Source of the DNA: Sediminibacillus massiliensis
GTDB lineage: Bacteria; Bacillota; Bacilli; Bacillales; Amphibacillaceae
Length of the DNA stretch: 64,000 nucleotides
NCBI RefSeq assembly: GCF_900156915.1
Contig: NZ_LT732533.1
Coordinates: forward strand, 25,169 to 89,168
Reading direction: 5' to 3'
Both the position numbers and the translations under genes were made by a program. The notes under the pieces were generated by a model. The model worked only from the letters and a program-made list of their open reading frames with translations. It made no database searches and was not told the DNA's origin. Position 1 is the stretch's first letter; each line of letters opens with the position of its first letter. Below are positions 55,339 to 64,000 of the stretch, one piece after another.

Positions 55339-56274
55339 TCAAGAAGATAATTTCGTAAACATACCAAAAATTTTCCTGCTATCACGTTTTTTCGACATTG
55401 TGCAGGTTTTACACTTACCTGGTTGTCCATCAACTTGAAAGGAGATCGGCTTGTCACTTACCACTTCGAATTGTTTAGCTTTCAATACAGAAACCTCTTT
55501 AAACCGAACGTGTTTCCCCCAGTACACAGTGAAAAAGAGACCAAGTACTTTCCAAGGTGAAATCCCTTTTACAACTAAAATAGAAAAATGGTCAGGATTG
55601 ATTCTCGCTGCCGGGTTAATTTTCATGCCGCCACCATAGTATGGGTGGTTCGAAACAGTCACCATCCAAACGTCCTTTAAGGGAATGTTTTTTCCATCTA
55701 TAACTATTTCCATATTAATCGGTTTAAATGATTTCCACACGACAAACAAAGCAACTAAATATTGTATAGAACCCAACCATTTCATTTTAAATTTGGCTTT
55801 ATGTACTTGATATACTATTTCAGCATCAAATCCGAACCCGATACTGTTTGCAAACATCCGCCTGAATTTCGGTGTGCGTTTGTCGGTTACATAGTCACCG
55901 GGCCAAAAATTGGACCACTTTTTTCCAGAGACGATTTTTTTAAAGATATCTGCAGCATTCCCTTTTATGTTGTATCCTTTCGCAAAATCATTGCCAGTAC
56001 CTGAGGGTATAAAGCCTAATGGAATACCAGGATGGCTTGAGAGACCATTCAACACTTCATAAAATGTCCCGTCACCTCCGACAGCGATCATACAACTAAT
56101 TTGATCACCATACATTTCAGCTAGTTGGCTGGCGATTTTCTCCGCATGGCCTTCATATTCTGTATAGAACGACCGGCAGGAAATTTGTCTATATAGCGGG
56201 TCTTTTTCTATACTTCTTAATATTGCTTCCCCTTCGCCCTTTCCGGCAAAAGTATTTACAATAAAAATATACAT
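55339..56274 (-). CDS. ytlR: Lipid kinase YtlR (diacylglycerol kinase family)
   Basis: 311-aa protein with the diacylglycerol/sphingosine kinase catalytic domain: VNTFAGKGEGE at the start and VGGDGTFYEVLNGL (nucleotide site), GFIPSGTGNDFAKGY. Likely phosphorylates a lipid; not the essential DgkB. It starts 14 nt after ytlQ and forms the last gene of ytlP-ytlQ-ytlR. Confidence 0.9.
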   Translation of the reverse strand: MYIFIVNTFAGKGEGEAILRSIEKDPLYRQISCRSFYTEYEGHAEKIASQLAEMYGDQISCMIAVGGDGTFYEVLNGLSSHPGIPLGFIPSGTGNDFAKGYNIKGNAADIFKKIVSGKKWSNFWPGDYVTDKRTPKFRRMFANSIGFGFDAEIVYQVHKAKFKMKWLGSIQYLVALFVVWKSFKPINMEIVIDGKNIPLKDVWMVTVSNHPYYGGGMKINPAARINPDHFSILVVKGISPWKVLGLFFTVYWGKHVRFKEVSVLKAKQFEVVSDKPISFQVDGQPGKCKTCTMSKKRDSRKIFGMFTKLSS

Positions 56275-56288
56275 TTATATCCCCTCTT

Positions 56289-57203
56289 CTACTCGAAAGA
56301 AAGCCCGCCGTCCTGATCCCACTCGGGTCTTTTAACTGATATCGACTGACAATGTTTAAGCAAAGCCTCCCCCACTTTTAACTGTCTATGCTTTAATGGG
56401 GAAACTTCTTTTTGTTTATACTGGAGCCACTCTGCGTGTTGATCTGCCCCAATATATCTGGTGTTATAAGGTTCGCTTTCAAAGTCGATCTTATTGATTT
56501 GAGAAATGACAACCTTTCGAACCGGAAATTCAATGCCATACAGATCCAGCACACTGTTTATCACCTGCTCCGTCCTTCTCAATGAAATTAACGGACTCAG
56601 CATATTTCTAGTTCCATTACTTCCTTGTATTTCCCATGTTCTCCCTGCACTTGCAATAAATTTATCTCCAGTTTCAGCTTTTATGACACGGACAATATCG
56701 AGCCCTTGAGGATGAAGCAAAATAATATCACCCTCTACCGTACTTTTCTTCAACTGAAATAAAGGATCATACATAACTAAGTAGGTGTCAGGGAATCTTT
56801 GCAAAAAGTAAATTAATGTAGGATCAGTGAAATAGTCTCTGTCTAAAAAAGACATTCTGCTAATGGTGGTAGATGCCCATTTCAATTGAAAAGGTAAAAG
56901 GTTATCTAAAAAATGACGCTTTAATTCCTGTTTATCCATAGGGAGCGGAGGGGTGGTTTTATGTACCTCTTCCGCTTCTTCGGGTTTTGCTTTTCTTTTG
57001 AAAAGTTTCAGCCAGCTCGACGATCCTTCAGAGGTATCTTCTTCATCCAATGAATCTTCTGCTTCGTGATATTTTTGGTTTTCCCAGCTATTAACCGTAT
57101 GCTTCCATTGTTGTCTCTTTAAACGGATAAACTGGCCTGGATAATGGTAAATATCTTGTTCATATCTTGATAAATAATTTAAGAGTTTTATTAATTGAGC
57201 CAA
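56289..57203 (-). CDS. ytlQ: YtlQ-like protein (possible NERD-type domain)
   Basis: 304-aa soluble protein. I recognise it mainly by position between ytlP and ytlR. The part VEGDIILLHPQGLDIVRVIKAETGDKF, followed by RTWEIQG, resembles the core of NERD/nuclease-related domains, but catalytic identity is uncertain. Residues 40-75 are an acidic, Ser-rich variable linker. Function unknown. Nine nt after ytlP, so co-transcribed. Confidence 0.8.
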   Translation of the reverse strand: MAQLIKLLNYLSRYEQDIYHYPGQFIRLKRQQWKHTVNSWENQKYHEAEDSLDEEDTSEGSSSWLKLFKRKAKPEEAEEVHKTTPPLPMDKQELKRHFLDNLLPFQLKWASTTISRMSFLDRDYFTDPTLIYFLQRFPDTYLVMYDPLFQLKKSTVEGDIILLHPQGLDIVRVIKAETGDKFIASAGRTWEIQGSNGTRNMLSPLISLRRTEQVINSVLDLYGIEFPVRKVVISQINKIDFESEPYNTRYIGADQHAEWLQYKQKEVSPLKHRQLKVGEALLKHCQSISVKRPEWDQDGGLSFE

Positions 57204-57212
57204 GCTTCCACC

Positions 57213-57770
57213 TCATTTCAGGATAATCTCCTTTACTACTTCATATTTCGGAGAGCTTGAGGGGTGAATTCGGAATATACAAAACCTTGAAACGGTCATT
57301 TCTTTCCTCTCCTGAAACGAAAGAAGGAGATTTTGATCAAATCGATTATCAGTCTTTGCTTTCTTGGCTAACGTTATATGCGGCCGGTATGGCCTTGACT
57401 CTTTGGTGAATCCTAGTGAAATACAGACATTTTCTACATTCTCCTGTAATTTGTTCAATAAGTCGTTATTTTCTACACCGGCCCAGATAACACGAGGATT
57501 GTTTTGTTTACCGAAAAAGCCGATATTTCCAATATTCACTTGGAAACTCTGGTACCGAAAATTTTCAGCTAAATTGTCCTTTAGCTCCTTAATGTCCTTA
57601 TCGGATACAGCACCTAAAAACTTAAGGGTTATATGCAAATCAGCAGGATGTGTCCAGCTTTTATATTTTAAATCTTTCTCTTTCAATTCTGTCTGCCATT
57701 CGCCCAGCCAATGTTCATACTGTTTTTCTATGGGGATGCCGATAAAATAATGCGGATAGTCGGAAGCCAT
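57213..57770 (-). CDS. ytlP: RNA 2',3'-cyclic phosphodiesterase (ThpR/LigT)
   Basis: 185-aa two-histidine phosphoesterase. Both HxT motifs are present: LHITLKFLG (near 47) and PHITLAKKAK (near 130). Family members open 2',3'-cyclic phosphates on RNA and may ligate 2'-5' ends. YtlP of B. subtilis is the counterpart. First gene of the ytlPQR unit. Confidence 0.93.
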   Translation of the reverse strand: MASDYPHYFIGIPIEKQYEHWLGEWQTELKEKDLKYKSWTHPADLHITLKFLGAVSDKDIKELKDNLAENFRYQSFQVNIGNIGFFGKQNNPRVIWAGVENNDLLNKLQENVENVCISLGFTKESRPYRPHITLAKKAKTDNRFDQNLLLSFQERKEMTVSRFCIFRIHPSSSPKYEVVKEIILK

Positions 57771-57871
57771 GAATACCCTCCTTATTCAGTGTTTGTTGGG
57801 CTCTTCCTTTCCCATTCCTTAATATAGTTAATAAAGAGTAAATATATAAGATGGAAATTTTACCGATTAAG

Positions 57872-57896
57872 AAAAAGGCATTTATCTATGCCTTTC
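57872..57896 (-). terminator. Potassium channel gene terminator
   Basis: AAAGGCAT/ATGCCTTT stem with T run on the minus strand, about 90 nt past the channel stop. Confidence 0.6.
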
Positions 57897-57985
57897 GTCC
57901 GGCTGAATAAATGCCCGCAGTGTACAAACAAGTACTAAACAAGTACTGTCTTTTCTTATTGGGATTCATCATGCAATTGGACTTC

Positions 57986-59008
57986 TCAGTCTTTTTCTGT
58001 GAATCTTTGATGTATTTTTTCGCATGTTTGTTTGTCACAAATAACATATAGCTCTGCATCTCCCGGCAAATGATCATCAAGCATCCTATTAATGCTTAAA
58101 TTGTCACGATCAGCAATCAAAGTAGCCCCCTCTTGTAAGAGCTCATTGAAGGCATCGCGGTATGTCTTCCAGCTTTCCTTCTTCGGAATATGGAACAGAT
58201 CATCGCCATAAGCCCGTCTCAACAATTGATTATATACATTTGATATGCCTTTCCTGAAAGCAGACCTTACAAATAAAGAGGATATTGTTTCATGGGATAC
58301 TACAAACTCATCCACGTTCACATATTCAAAATTTTTGATATGTTCCTCATCCATTACTTCCACTACTGTATGCACATTTGGAGCCACTGCTTCTACAGCG
58401 GATGCAATTAAAAGGGTTCTTCCATCCCCCAATTGTTTGTCTTCAATCCGTTCATCCGCAAATATCAAAACGGCTGAAGCGTCTTTAATGTTGGCTTTTT
58501 CCAGAACTCCGGTAGTAGAAACATCCCCCTTTATGTAATGGATGTGATCTGACAACATCGGGGCTTTTTCCAAATCGTCCACAATGACGATTTCTGTGTC
58601 TTTTTTGGTTTCTTCCATTTCTTGTATAGCTGCTTTTGCTTTATGCGACCAACCGATTATGACATAATGCCCTTTATCAAAATACACAATATTTCCCTCC
58701 TCCCTGTCTTTCCTGAACTTTCCCAAGCCATCTAACACTTTACCGATAATAACACCAATTAAGCCTATTCCAAATATGTACAATAACAATGCCAACAGTC
58801 TGCCTTCAACGGTTACAGGAGAATAGTCACCATAACCTACTGTAGTCACTGTGGTCATCACCCACCAAAAACCTTCAAAGTATGTAGGAAATGTTTCTGG
58901 TTCCAGATGCACGATAAGAATCGAGGATATTAGAACTAAAGCAAAACTGGAAAGGAATATCATCGTATTGCTGATAGCTACCAATTTAAATATAAATTTT
59001 TGTAGCAA
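57986..59008 (-). CDS. Potassium channel with TrkA-N/RCK domain (YugO-like)
   Basis: 340-aa channel: two membrane helices (about 9-31 and 68-92) around the selectivity filter TVGYGDYSP (near 55-62), then a cytoplasmic TrkA-N domain (about 105-240; KGHYVIIGWSHKAKAAI, VIVDDLEKAP) and a further C-terminal regulatory part. The usual GxGxxG reads GWSHKA, as in YugO-type channels. In B. subtilis YugO releases potassium as a biofilm signal; the same role is not shown here. Divergent from ytzE. Confidence 0.9.
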   Translation of the reverse strand: MLQKFIFKLVAISNTMIFLSSFALVLISSILIVHLEPETFPTYFEGFWWVMTTVTTVGYGDYSPVTVEGRLLALLLYIFGIGLIGVIIGKVLDGLGKFRKDREEGNIVYFDKGHYVIIGWSHKAKAAIQEMEETKKDTEIVIVDDLEKAPMLSDHIHYIKGDVSTTGVLEKANIKDASAVLIFADERIEDKQLGDGRTLLIASAVEAVAPNVHTVVEVMDEEHIKNFEYVNVDEFVVSHETISSLFVRSAFRKGISNVYNQLLRRAYGDDLFHIPKKESWKTYRDAFNELLQEGATLIADRDNLSINRMLDDHLPGDAELYVICDKQTCEKIHQRFTEKD

Positions 59009-59161
59009 AATGGGTTCCTCCCTCCTTTAACGATTATTAAATGAATTTTCTGTAAAGTTGTTCGTAATTTCTAGCCTTTTCAGAAAAAAAGGTGTAGAAT
59101 TATTATAATCTCAAGATTCTGGCACCACAATTCTAATGACGATAAGTTAAGGAGTGGTTTT

Positions 59162-59380
59162 TTGAATCAATCAACAACCCGAATGCTTAGTCGAGTCAAG
59201 GCTATGTATCTTTATATTAGAGAAAAAGGTACAGTCTCTACAACCGAATTAGCAGAAGAATTTGGGATAACAGATCGAACCGTTCAACGAGATCTCAATG
59301 TTCTGGAACATAACGGTCTTGTCACAAGTCCACATCGGGGAAGATGGAAAATCACTAAGAAGAAAGTAAAAATTTCATAA
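59162..59380 (+). CDS. ytzE: DeoR-type HTH protein YtzE
   Basis: 72-aa stand-alone DeoR-type winged helix (YLYIREKGTVSTTELAEEFGITDRTVQRDLNVLEHNGLV) with no effector domain. Likely a small DNA-binding regulator; target unknown. TTG start with TTAAGGAG nine bases upstream. TATAAT-like TTATTATAAT near 59101 may be its -10. Confidence 0.88.
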   Translation: MNQSTTRMLSRVKAMYLYIREKGTVSTTELAEEFGITDRTVQRDLNVLEHNGLVTSPHRGRWKITKKKVKIS

Positions 59381-59387
59381 ATTCATA

Positions 59388-59420
59388 TAAAAAGACTGAC
59401 AGCGATCGTCAGTCTATTTT
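59388..59420. terminator. Bidirectional terminator ytzE/pseudouridine synthase
   Basis: AGACTGAC/GTCAGTCT stem between convergent genes, followed by seven T on the plus strand. Confidence 0.85.
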
Positions 59421-59434
59421 TTTATCCTCTCCTG

Positions 59435-60151
59435 TTATTTTTGCGGGTTCCTCAATAGTTGTAGTTCTTCCTCTGTCAGTTCTCTGTATTCCCCGGTGTT
59501 CAACTCCTTATCAAGTTCCAATCTTCCCATGGTTAATCTTTTTAGATAAATCACTCTTTTGCCGACCGCTTCAAACATTCGCTTAACTTGATGGAACTTG
59601 CCTTCTGTAATAGTTAATTCGATTTCCGACTCGTTCCCGGATGAAAGGATATTGAGTTTTGCCGGTTTGGTGACATAACCGTCATCAAGCCTTACACCCT
59701 TCTCGAACATTTTCTGGTCATCTTCTGTCACTGTTCCCTGAATAACGGCGAAATAAGTCTTCCCTACTTCTTTTTTCGGTGATAACAGTTGATGGGCCAA
59801 TTTCCCATCATTTGTTAATAGAAGGAGACCTTCCGTATCTTTATCCAATCTGCCTACAGGAAAAGGTTCAAATAGGATATCCTCAGGCTCCAGCAAATCA
59901 ACAACTGTATCATCCCGCTGGTCTTCCGTTGCAGACACAACACCAGGCGGTTTATTCATCATCAAGTAAACAAATTCTCTGTATTCCAATTTTTGCCCAA
60001 AGACACTGATAACGTCCTTATTGGGATCTACATGGGTTTTAGGGTCTTTTATTACTACGCCATCCCGATTGACGCTTCCCTTTTTCAAAAGACTCTTAAC
60101 TTCTTTTCTGCTTCCATAACCCATATTAGCAAGTAATTTATCGATTCTCAT
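59435..60151 (-). CDS. ytzG: 16S rRNA pseudouridine synthase (RsuA family)
   Basis: 238-aa RsuA-type enzyme: N-terminal S4 domain (MRIDKLLANMGYGSRKEVKSLL) and catalytic domain with FPVGRLDKDTEGLLLLTND (catalytic Asp) and EGKFHQVKRMFEAVG. Probably modifies 16S U516. ATG at 60151 chosen for the family N-terminus. It follows ytgP by 22 nt, as in B. subtilis, where I believe it is called ytzG. Confidence 0.9.
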   Translation of the reverse strand: MRIDKLLANMGYGSRKEVKSLLKKGSVNRDGVVIKDPKTHVDPNKDVISVFGQKLEYREFVYLMMNKPPGVVSATEDQRDDTVVDLLEPEDILFEPFPVGRLDKDTEGLLLLTNDGKLAHQLLSPKKEVGKTYFAVIQGTVTEDDQKMFEKGVRLDDGYVTKPAKLNILSSGNESEIELTITEGKFHQVKRMFEAVGKRVIYLKRLTMGRLELDKELNTGEYRELTEEELQLLRNPQK

Positions 60152-60173
60152 GTACTCAACCTTCCGCGTCATG

Positions 60174-61811
60174 TTATTTCCTTCTAAACAGTTTATCCAA
60201 AATTTTATCCAGTTTACGCACCCTGTTTCCCAGTACTCTTTCTAGAAGGGTTGACTGATAACCCAGCCACAAGTAGACCAGCATACCGACTGCAACACAG
60301 ATTATAAGGACGATGATATTTGCCAGCCTGTCATCCTGGGTAGACAAGAACAATTCTAACAGCCATTTTGTCACCCAAACAGTTATCCCCATGATGGTAG
60401 TGAAGATAGCGATCAGCATCGACCGTTTTATTAACTGACGGTAACTGAATTGGACACTTTTCTTGATTTTCCACAAATTTAACAAACAAACAGTTGTCAC
60501 TGCTACCATCGTGGCAAGAACAGCTCCACGGGCACCAAACAGGTATATCAGCAGGAAATTAAATATAATTTTCATCAGTACCCCTGCGCTCAAACTGATA
60601 ACTGTGAAATTCTGCTTATTGATCCCCTGTAATATAGAAGCACTGACCGTGAAAAAGGCGAAACATAAGGCAACAGGAGCATACCAACGTAGGATCATCC
60701 CATTCAGTGCTATATTTTCCAACCCATAAAAAGCTGCATAAACTTGATAGGATAACACGGACATCCCTACTGCTGCCGGCAGTATCAATAAAACGATAAT
60801 TTGGAGTGCCTGATTCATCTGGCCGAACATTTGCACCTTTTTACCTGCTGTAAAAGAGTTAGTAATTGCAGGCAGAATGGCCAGTGACATACCTGTAGCC
60901 AGTGTAACTGGGATGATAACCAGTTTATGTCCATAAAAATTGATATTGGCCATCGCAGCTACTGCATTTTCTCCTTCTCCTATCGCAACCATTATCCGTT
61001 TGAATGTCATTTGGTCGACAAGCTGGTACAACGATGTTGCAAGCCCAACCAATATGAATGGACCTGCATAACGGAACAATTCCCTGAACAGCTTTTCTAT
61101 AGGCAAATTATAGCTTTGTTTTTGCTGACGAAGTAATTTATCCAGATGCTTCTTCCTTCTTCTCCAATACACAAGCAATACGAGACAAGAGGCAGCAGCT
61201 CCGACAAAAGCAGCAAAAGTAGAAAAACCTACTGCAGTACGTACTTGTCCGCCAAAAACGTTCATTACTAAGTAAGCTGACACAAGTAAGAAGATAATCC
61301 TTACAATTTGCTCAATAACCTGGGATATTGCAGTTGGCCCCATGGATTGATACCCTTGGAAAAATCCTCTTACAATACTCATGCTAGGTATAATAATTAG
61401 TGCGAAGCTGACCATTCTAATCACAAAAGTGACATCTTCTACCGAAGTACCTTCTGCCCCCTCAGGAATCGACAACCTTGCAAGTACACTTGCACCGAAA
61501 AACAAAATTAAAAAACCGATAAATCCTGTGATCATCATCAAGGACATACCTGCTTTGAACATTCGTCTTCCGGTCTCATAATCTTCTAATGAATTATATT
61601 TAGAAACGAATCTAGACACAGCAAGCGGGACTCCTACTGTAGAAACGCTCAATAATATGTTATATGGGACATAAGCATATTGATAAAGATCTCCGCCTTC
61701 TGCCCCCACCAATTCATTAAAAGGGATTACATAAATCATTCCCAAAAACTTTGATAAAAATGTGGCACCTGTCAATAGCATCGTGCCACGGAGAATATTC
61801 GATGTTGCCAT
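60174..61811 (-). CDS. ytgP: Lipid II flippase-type MurJ (YtgP)
   Basis: 545-aa MOP-superfamily transporter with about 14 membrane helices (LRGTMLLTGATFLSKFLGMIYVIPF at the start). B. subtilis YtgP was shown to be the MurJ that moves lipid II across the membrane; length and start agree here. It forms a likely unit with the pseudouridine synthase gene. Divergent from ytfP across 255 nt. Confidence 0.93.
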   Translation of the reverse strand: MATSNILRGTMLLTGATFLSKFLGMIYVIPFNELVGAEGGDLYQYAYVPYNILLSVSTVGVPLAVSRFVSKYNSLEDYETGRRMFKAGMSLMMITGFIGFLILFFGASVLARLSIPEGAEGTSVEDVTFVIRMVSFALIIIPSMSIVRGFFQGYQSMGPTAISQVIEQIVRIIFLLVSAYLVMNVFGGQVRTAVGFSTFAAFVGAAASCLVLLVYWRRRKKHLDKLLRQQKQSYNLPIEKLFRELFRYAGPFILVGLATSLYQLVDQMTFKRIMVAIGEGENAVAAMANINFYGHKLVIIPVTLATGMSLAILPAITNSFTAGKKVQMFGQMNQALQIIVLLILPAAVGMSVLSYQVYAAFYGLENIALNGMILRWYAPVALCFAFFTVSASILQGINKQNFTVISLSAGVLMKIIFNFLLIYLFGARGAVLATMVAVTTVCLLNLWKIKKSVQFSYRQLIKRSMLIAIFTTIMGITVWVTKWLLELFLSTQDDRLANIIVLIICVAVGMLVYLWLGYQSTLLERVLGNRVRKLDKILDKLFRRK

Positions 61812-62066
61812 AATTTCACCTGCATCTTCTTGTTTAATCTAACTAGTTTATTCTATCATATAGTGAGACTTGGAACTGAAATTGTTGTTTATTTCTAGTA
61901 CGCTAGATTTCTCAAGTGGATAAATTAGAATTGGTACAACCATTTCATTGTATTACCATGGTGAGACATATCTGGTTATTGTTTTTGTGGAAATATGAGA
62001 TAATAAACCATAACAATTAACACTACCCATTTTAGGAAACATGATAACAGGAAGGAAGGAATCAAA

Positions 62067-63329
62067 TTGTCATACCAAGTAACAGTAATAGGTGGAGGAC
62101 CTTCTGGTTTAATGGCTGCTATTGCAGCAGCTGAGAATGGTGCAAAAACCTTATTGATAGATAAAGGAAATAAATTGGGTAAGAAACTTGCCATTTCAGG
62201 AGGAGGACGTTGTAATGTAACCAATCGGCTTCCTCAGGACGAAGTGATCAAACATCTACCTGGAAATGGACGTTTTTTGTACAGTGCTTTTTCCGTTTTT
62301 AACAACTACGATATCATCGATTTTTTTGAGGGGTTAGGCGTGGGCTTAAAGGAAGAAGACCATGGAAGAATGTTCCCTGTCAGCAATTCTGCGAAAAGCG
62401 TTGTGAACGCCCTTCTCAACCGTCTGGAAGAATTGAATGTTACGATCAGAACCAATTCACCGGTAGAAGCTGTTCATTTTGGGAATGAGGAACATACTGT
62501 GATTATGGCAAACAAAGAAAAAATCAATACAAATGCTTTAATCATTGCAGTGGGCGGTAAAGCAGTACCATACACCGGAAGCACTGGAGATGGGTATGCC
62601 TGGGCAAAGAAAGCCGGTCATACAATAACCCAGATTTATCCTACCGAAGTACCTTTACTCTCCAAGGAACCCTTTATAAAGGAAAAAAAACTACAAGGCC
62701 TTTCGCTTAGAGATGTTTCCCTAAGTGTTCTGAACAATAAGCAAAAAGCAATCATAACCCACAGAATGGATATGTTGTTTACCCATTTCGGGGTTTCAGG
62801 ACCAGCTGTATTAAGGTGTTCCCAGTTTGTGGTCAAAGAACTGTTAAAAGGGGCAAAAAAAGTTACCATGGAAGTAGATGCATTACCAGACATCAGTGAA
62901 GAAGATTTGTATAATGACTACCTGACAAATATAAAAGAAAATCCTAAAAAAACTGTAAAAAATGTATTTAAAGGGGTAGTACCAGAACGCTACCTGGATT
63001 TTCTATTAGAAAAGAACGATATTCAGTCAGACGATAGGTCAGCTAATATTTCCCGGGAAAAGCTCGCGAATGTCATTAAAGACCTTAAACACTTCCAGTT
63101 TGAAGTTACCGGATCACAGCCAATCGAAAAAGCGTTCGTTACCGGAGGCGGAGTCTCAACCAAAGAAATAGTTCCCAATACTATGAGGTCTAAATTAATG
63201 GAAGGTTTATTTTTTTGCGGTGAAATTCTTGATATTCATGGATATACGGGAGGCTATAATATTACCGCAGCAATGGTTACCGGTCGAGTTGCAGGTATGA
63301 ATGCGGCTTGGGAATCTCTTGCCACATAG
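62067..63329 (+). CDS. ytfP: HI0933-family flavoprotein YtfP
   Basis: 420-aa FAD-dependent protein (BaiN/HI0933 family): dinucleotide motif [47 protein letters not shown], and C-terminal [15 protein letters not shown] and [19 protein letters not shown]. Substrate unknown. TTG start after GGAAGGAATC. It is the last gene before the rRNA operon end. Confidence 0.93.
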   Translation: MSYQVTVIGGGPSGLMAAIAAAENGAKTLLIDKGNKLGKKLAISGGGRCNVTNRLPQDEVIKHLPGNGRFLYSAFSVFNNYDIIDFFEGLGVGLKEEDHGRMFPVSNSAKSVVNALLNRLEELNVTIRTNSPVEAVHFGNEEHTVIMANKEKINTNALIIAVGGKAVPYTGSTGDGYAWAKKAGHTITQIYPTEVPLLSKEPFIKEKKLQGLSLRDVSLSVLNNKQKAIITHRMDMLFTHFGVSGPAVLRCSQFVVKELLKGAKKVTMEVDALPDISEEDLYNDYLTNIKENPKKTVKNVFKGVVPERYLDFLLEKNDIQSDDRSANISREKLANVIKDLKHFQFEVTGSQPIEKAFVTGGGVSTKEIVPNTMRSKLMEGLFFCGEILDIHGYTGGYNITAAMVTGRVAGMNAAWESLAT

Positions 63330-63398
63330 TCTACTCATTTATGTTCTTATTGTGATAAAAATCTAAACGTCCCTGTTAACAACAAAATCCTTCTAATA

Positions 63399-63441
63399 AA
63401 AAATCCTCGAAAAGATTATTATTTTCTTCTCGGGGATTTTA
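63399..63441 (+). terminator. ytfP terminator
   Basis: AAAATCCTCGAAAAG/CTTCTCGGGGATTTT stem with G-U pairs, T run following on the plus strand and also usable from the rRNA side. Confidence 0.8.
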
Positions 63442-63636
63442 ATTTACCAAGCGGCGGCCTATAGGACATGAAAAAAAACCTTGGGTTCGCATCACACGAT
63501 TAAAAACCATTCTTTTTTATGGATGTAGGTCAGTTCGACGTTGCCACAGGACGTGGCGTTCTTAGTCGAACTTCCTTGCCCTTCATGTTTTTTCTTCTCT
63601 TTCATCTATCCTCTAAGCAACTATTTTCTCGTAAAA

Positions 63637-63676
63637 AGAACCCCTGAGAAGATGTTTCTTCTCAGGGGTTCTTTCT
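63637..63676 (-). terminator. rRNA-type terminator, distal copy
   Basis: AAGAACCCCTGAGAAGA/TCTTCTCAGGGGTTCTT perfect 17-bp stem, directly beyond the 5S fragment; same as the hairpin at 63859-63898. Confidence 0.9.
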
Positions 63677-63678
63677 TT

Positions 63679-63733
63679 GCCTGGCGGCGTCCTACTCTCG
63701 CAGGGGCAATGCCCCAACTACCATGGGTGCTGG
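63679..63733 (-). pseudogene. 5S rRNA 3' fragment
   Basis: Fifty-five nt identical but for one base to the 3' end of the adjacent 5S gene (63901-63955), then abrupt change to unrelated GGCCTACAGG... It lacks the 5' half of 5S and cannot be functional rRNA. It is a remnant of tandem duplication. Confidence 0.9.
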
Positions 63734-63858
63734 GGCCTACAGGATGTAGGTCAGTTCGGCGTTGCCACAGGACGTGGCGTTCTTAGTCGAACTTCTTTGC
63801 CCTTCCCGTTTTTTTCTTCTCTTTCATCTATCCTCTAAGCAACTATTTTCTCGTAAAA

Positions 63859-63898
63859 AGAACCCCTGAGAAGATGTTTCTTCTCAGGGGTTCTCTCT
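63859..63898 (-). terminator. rRNA operon terminator
   Basis: Seventeen-bp GC-containing perfect stem (AAGAACCCCTGAGAAGA and complement) immediately past the 5S gene, with T-rich tail on the minus strand. Confidence 0.92.
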
Positions 63899-63900
63899 TT

Positions 63901-64000
63901 GCCTGGCGGCGTCCTACTCTCGCAGGGGCAATGCCCCAACTACCATGGGCGCTGGAAAGCTTAACTGCTGTGTTCGGCATGGGAACAGGTGTGACCTTTC
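63901..64000 (-). rRNA. rrf: 5S ribosomal RNA (partial, runs off window)
   Basis: Minus strand. The 3' 100 nt of 5S rRNA are visible, with the typical GGTAGTTGGGGCATTGCCCC and GAGAGTAGGACGCCGCCAGG segments; about 16 nt of the 5' end are outside the window. It marks the 3' end of an rRNA operon entering from the right. Confidence 0.97.

Larger units (their letters stand above)
63521..63955. repeat. Tandem duplication with 5S rRNA 3' end
   Basis: Two direct copies, 63521-63733 and 63742-63955, offset by 221-222 bp and nearly identical. Each has a structured segment (minus strand GCCAC-GTCCT-GTGGC stem inside GTTCG...CGAAC), a terminator hairpin and the last 55 nt of 5S rRNA. In the second copy the 5S continues into a full gene. 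Confidence 0.9.

Noticed and set aside
63541..63786. 81-codon plus-strand ORF near the rRNA end
   Set aside because: It crosses the duplicated terminator and antisense 5S fragment and has no ribosome site.

Overview
The window is chromosomal DNA from a low-to-mid G+C Firmicute of the family Bacillaceae, probably an aerobic, endospore-forming, motile relative of the salt-tolerant genera (Halobacillus/Thalassobacillus/Virgibacillus-like). The evidence is gene content and order. The block from ytkL and ald through ackA-ytxK-tpx-ytfJ-ytfI, thiI-nifS, ezrA, refZ, ytsP, rpsD, tyrS, acuABC, motPS-ccpA-aroA, ytxJ/H/G, murC, sftA, ytpR-ytpQ, ytoP, ytnP-trmB, ytzH-ytmP, ytlR-ytlQ-ytlP and ytgP-ytfP follows the Bacillus subtilis 'yt' region closely. 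GerW (YtfJ) and RefZ point to sporulation. A sodium-type MotPS stator and an acidic PBP tail fit a salty or alkaline habitat, but the genus is inference.

Layout. Positions 1-880: intergenic DNA carrying a composite inverted-repeat element. 880-5850: YtkL hydrolase and a PspA-centred cluster (DUF4178, PspA, DUF4247 lipoprotein, DUF350 membrane protein, membrane-anchored spermidine-synthase-like enzyme) behind an apparent sigma-W-type promoter. 5.9-6.3 kb: a second repeat copy. 6.4-15 kb: ald, a universal stress gene, moaB, an EcsC-family gene, ackA with a cre site, ytxK, tpx, ytfJ-ytfI and nadK. 15-25 kb: a third, one-ended repeat copy, then ytcJ, thiI-nifS, ezrA, refZ, a free-methionine-sulfoxide reductase and a GGDEF protein. 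25-37 kb: rpsD, tyrS with a T-box leader, a class A PBP, acuABC, motPS, ccpA and aroA. 37-49 kb: ytxJ/H/G, murC, a nicotinate phosphoribosyltransferase-like gene, sftA, ytpR-ytpQ, a PfoR-like membrane protein and a chemoreceptor. 49-63.3 kb: ytoQ to ytfP, broken by a fourth repeat copy at 53.4-53.9 kb. 63.4-64.0 kb: the 3' end of an rRNA operon with a 5S gene running off the window and a tandemly duplicated 5S fragment.

How the genes work together. CcpA, the cre-controlled ackA, acuABC (control of acetyl-CoA synthetase) and ald form a carbon-overflow theme. ThiI-NifS supply sulfur for tRNA thiolation. EzrA, RefZ, SftA, MurC, YtgP (MurJ) and the PBP serve division and wall synthesis. Tpx, YtxJ, the YtsP reductase and the stress proteins serve redox and general stress. 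rpsD and tyrS carry the leader RNAs expected for Bacilli.

The part least explained by housekeeping is the PspA/DUF4178/DUF4247/DUF350/aminopropyltransferase-like cluster with its ECF-type promoter and internal hairpins. Next are the composite repeat family with 35-bp tandem arrays, the duplicated 5S fragment, and a thiol peroxidase lacking its resolving cysteine. All functional assignments rest on motif recognition by eye; no database search was run.
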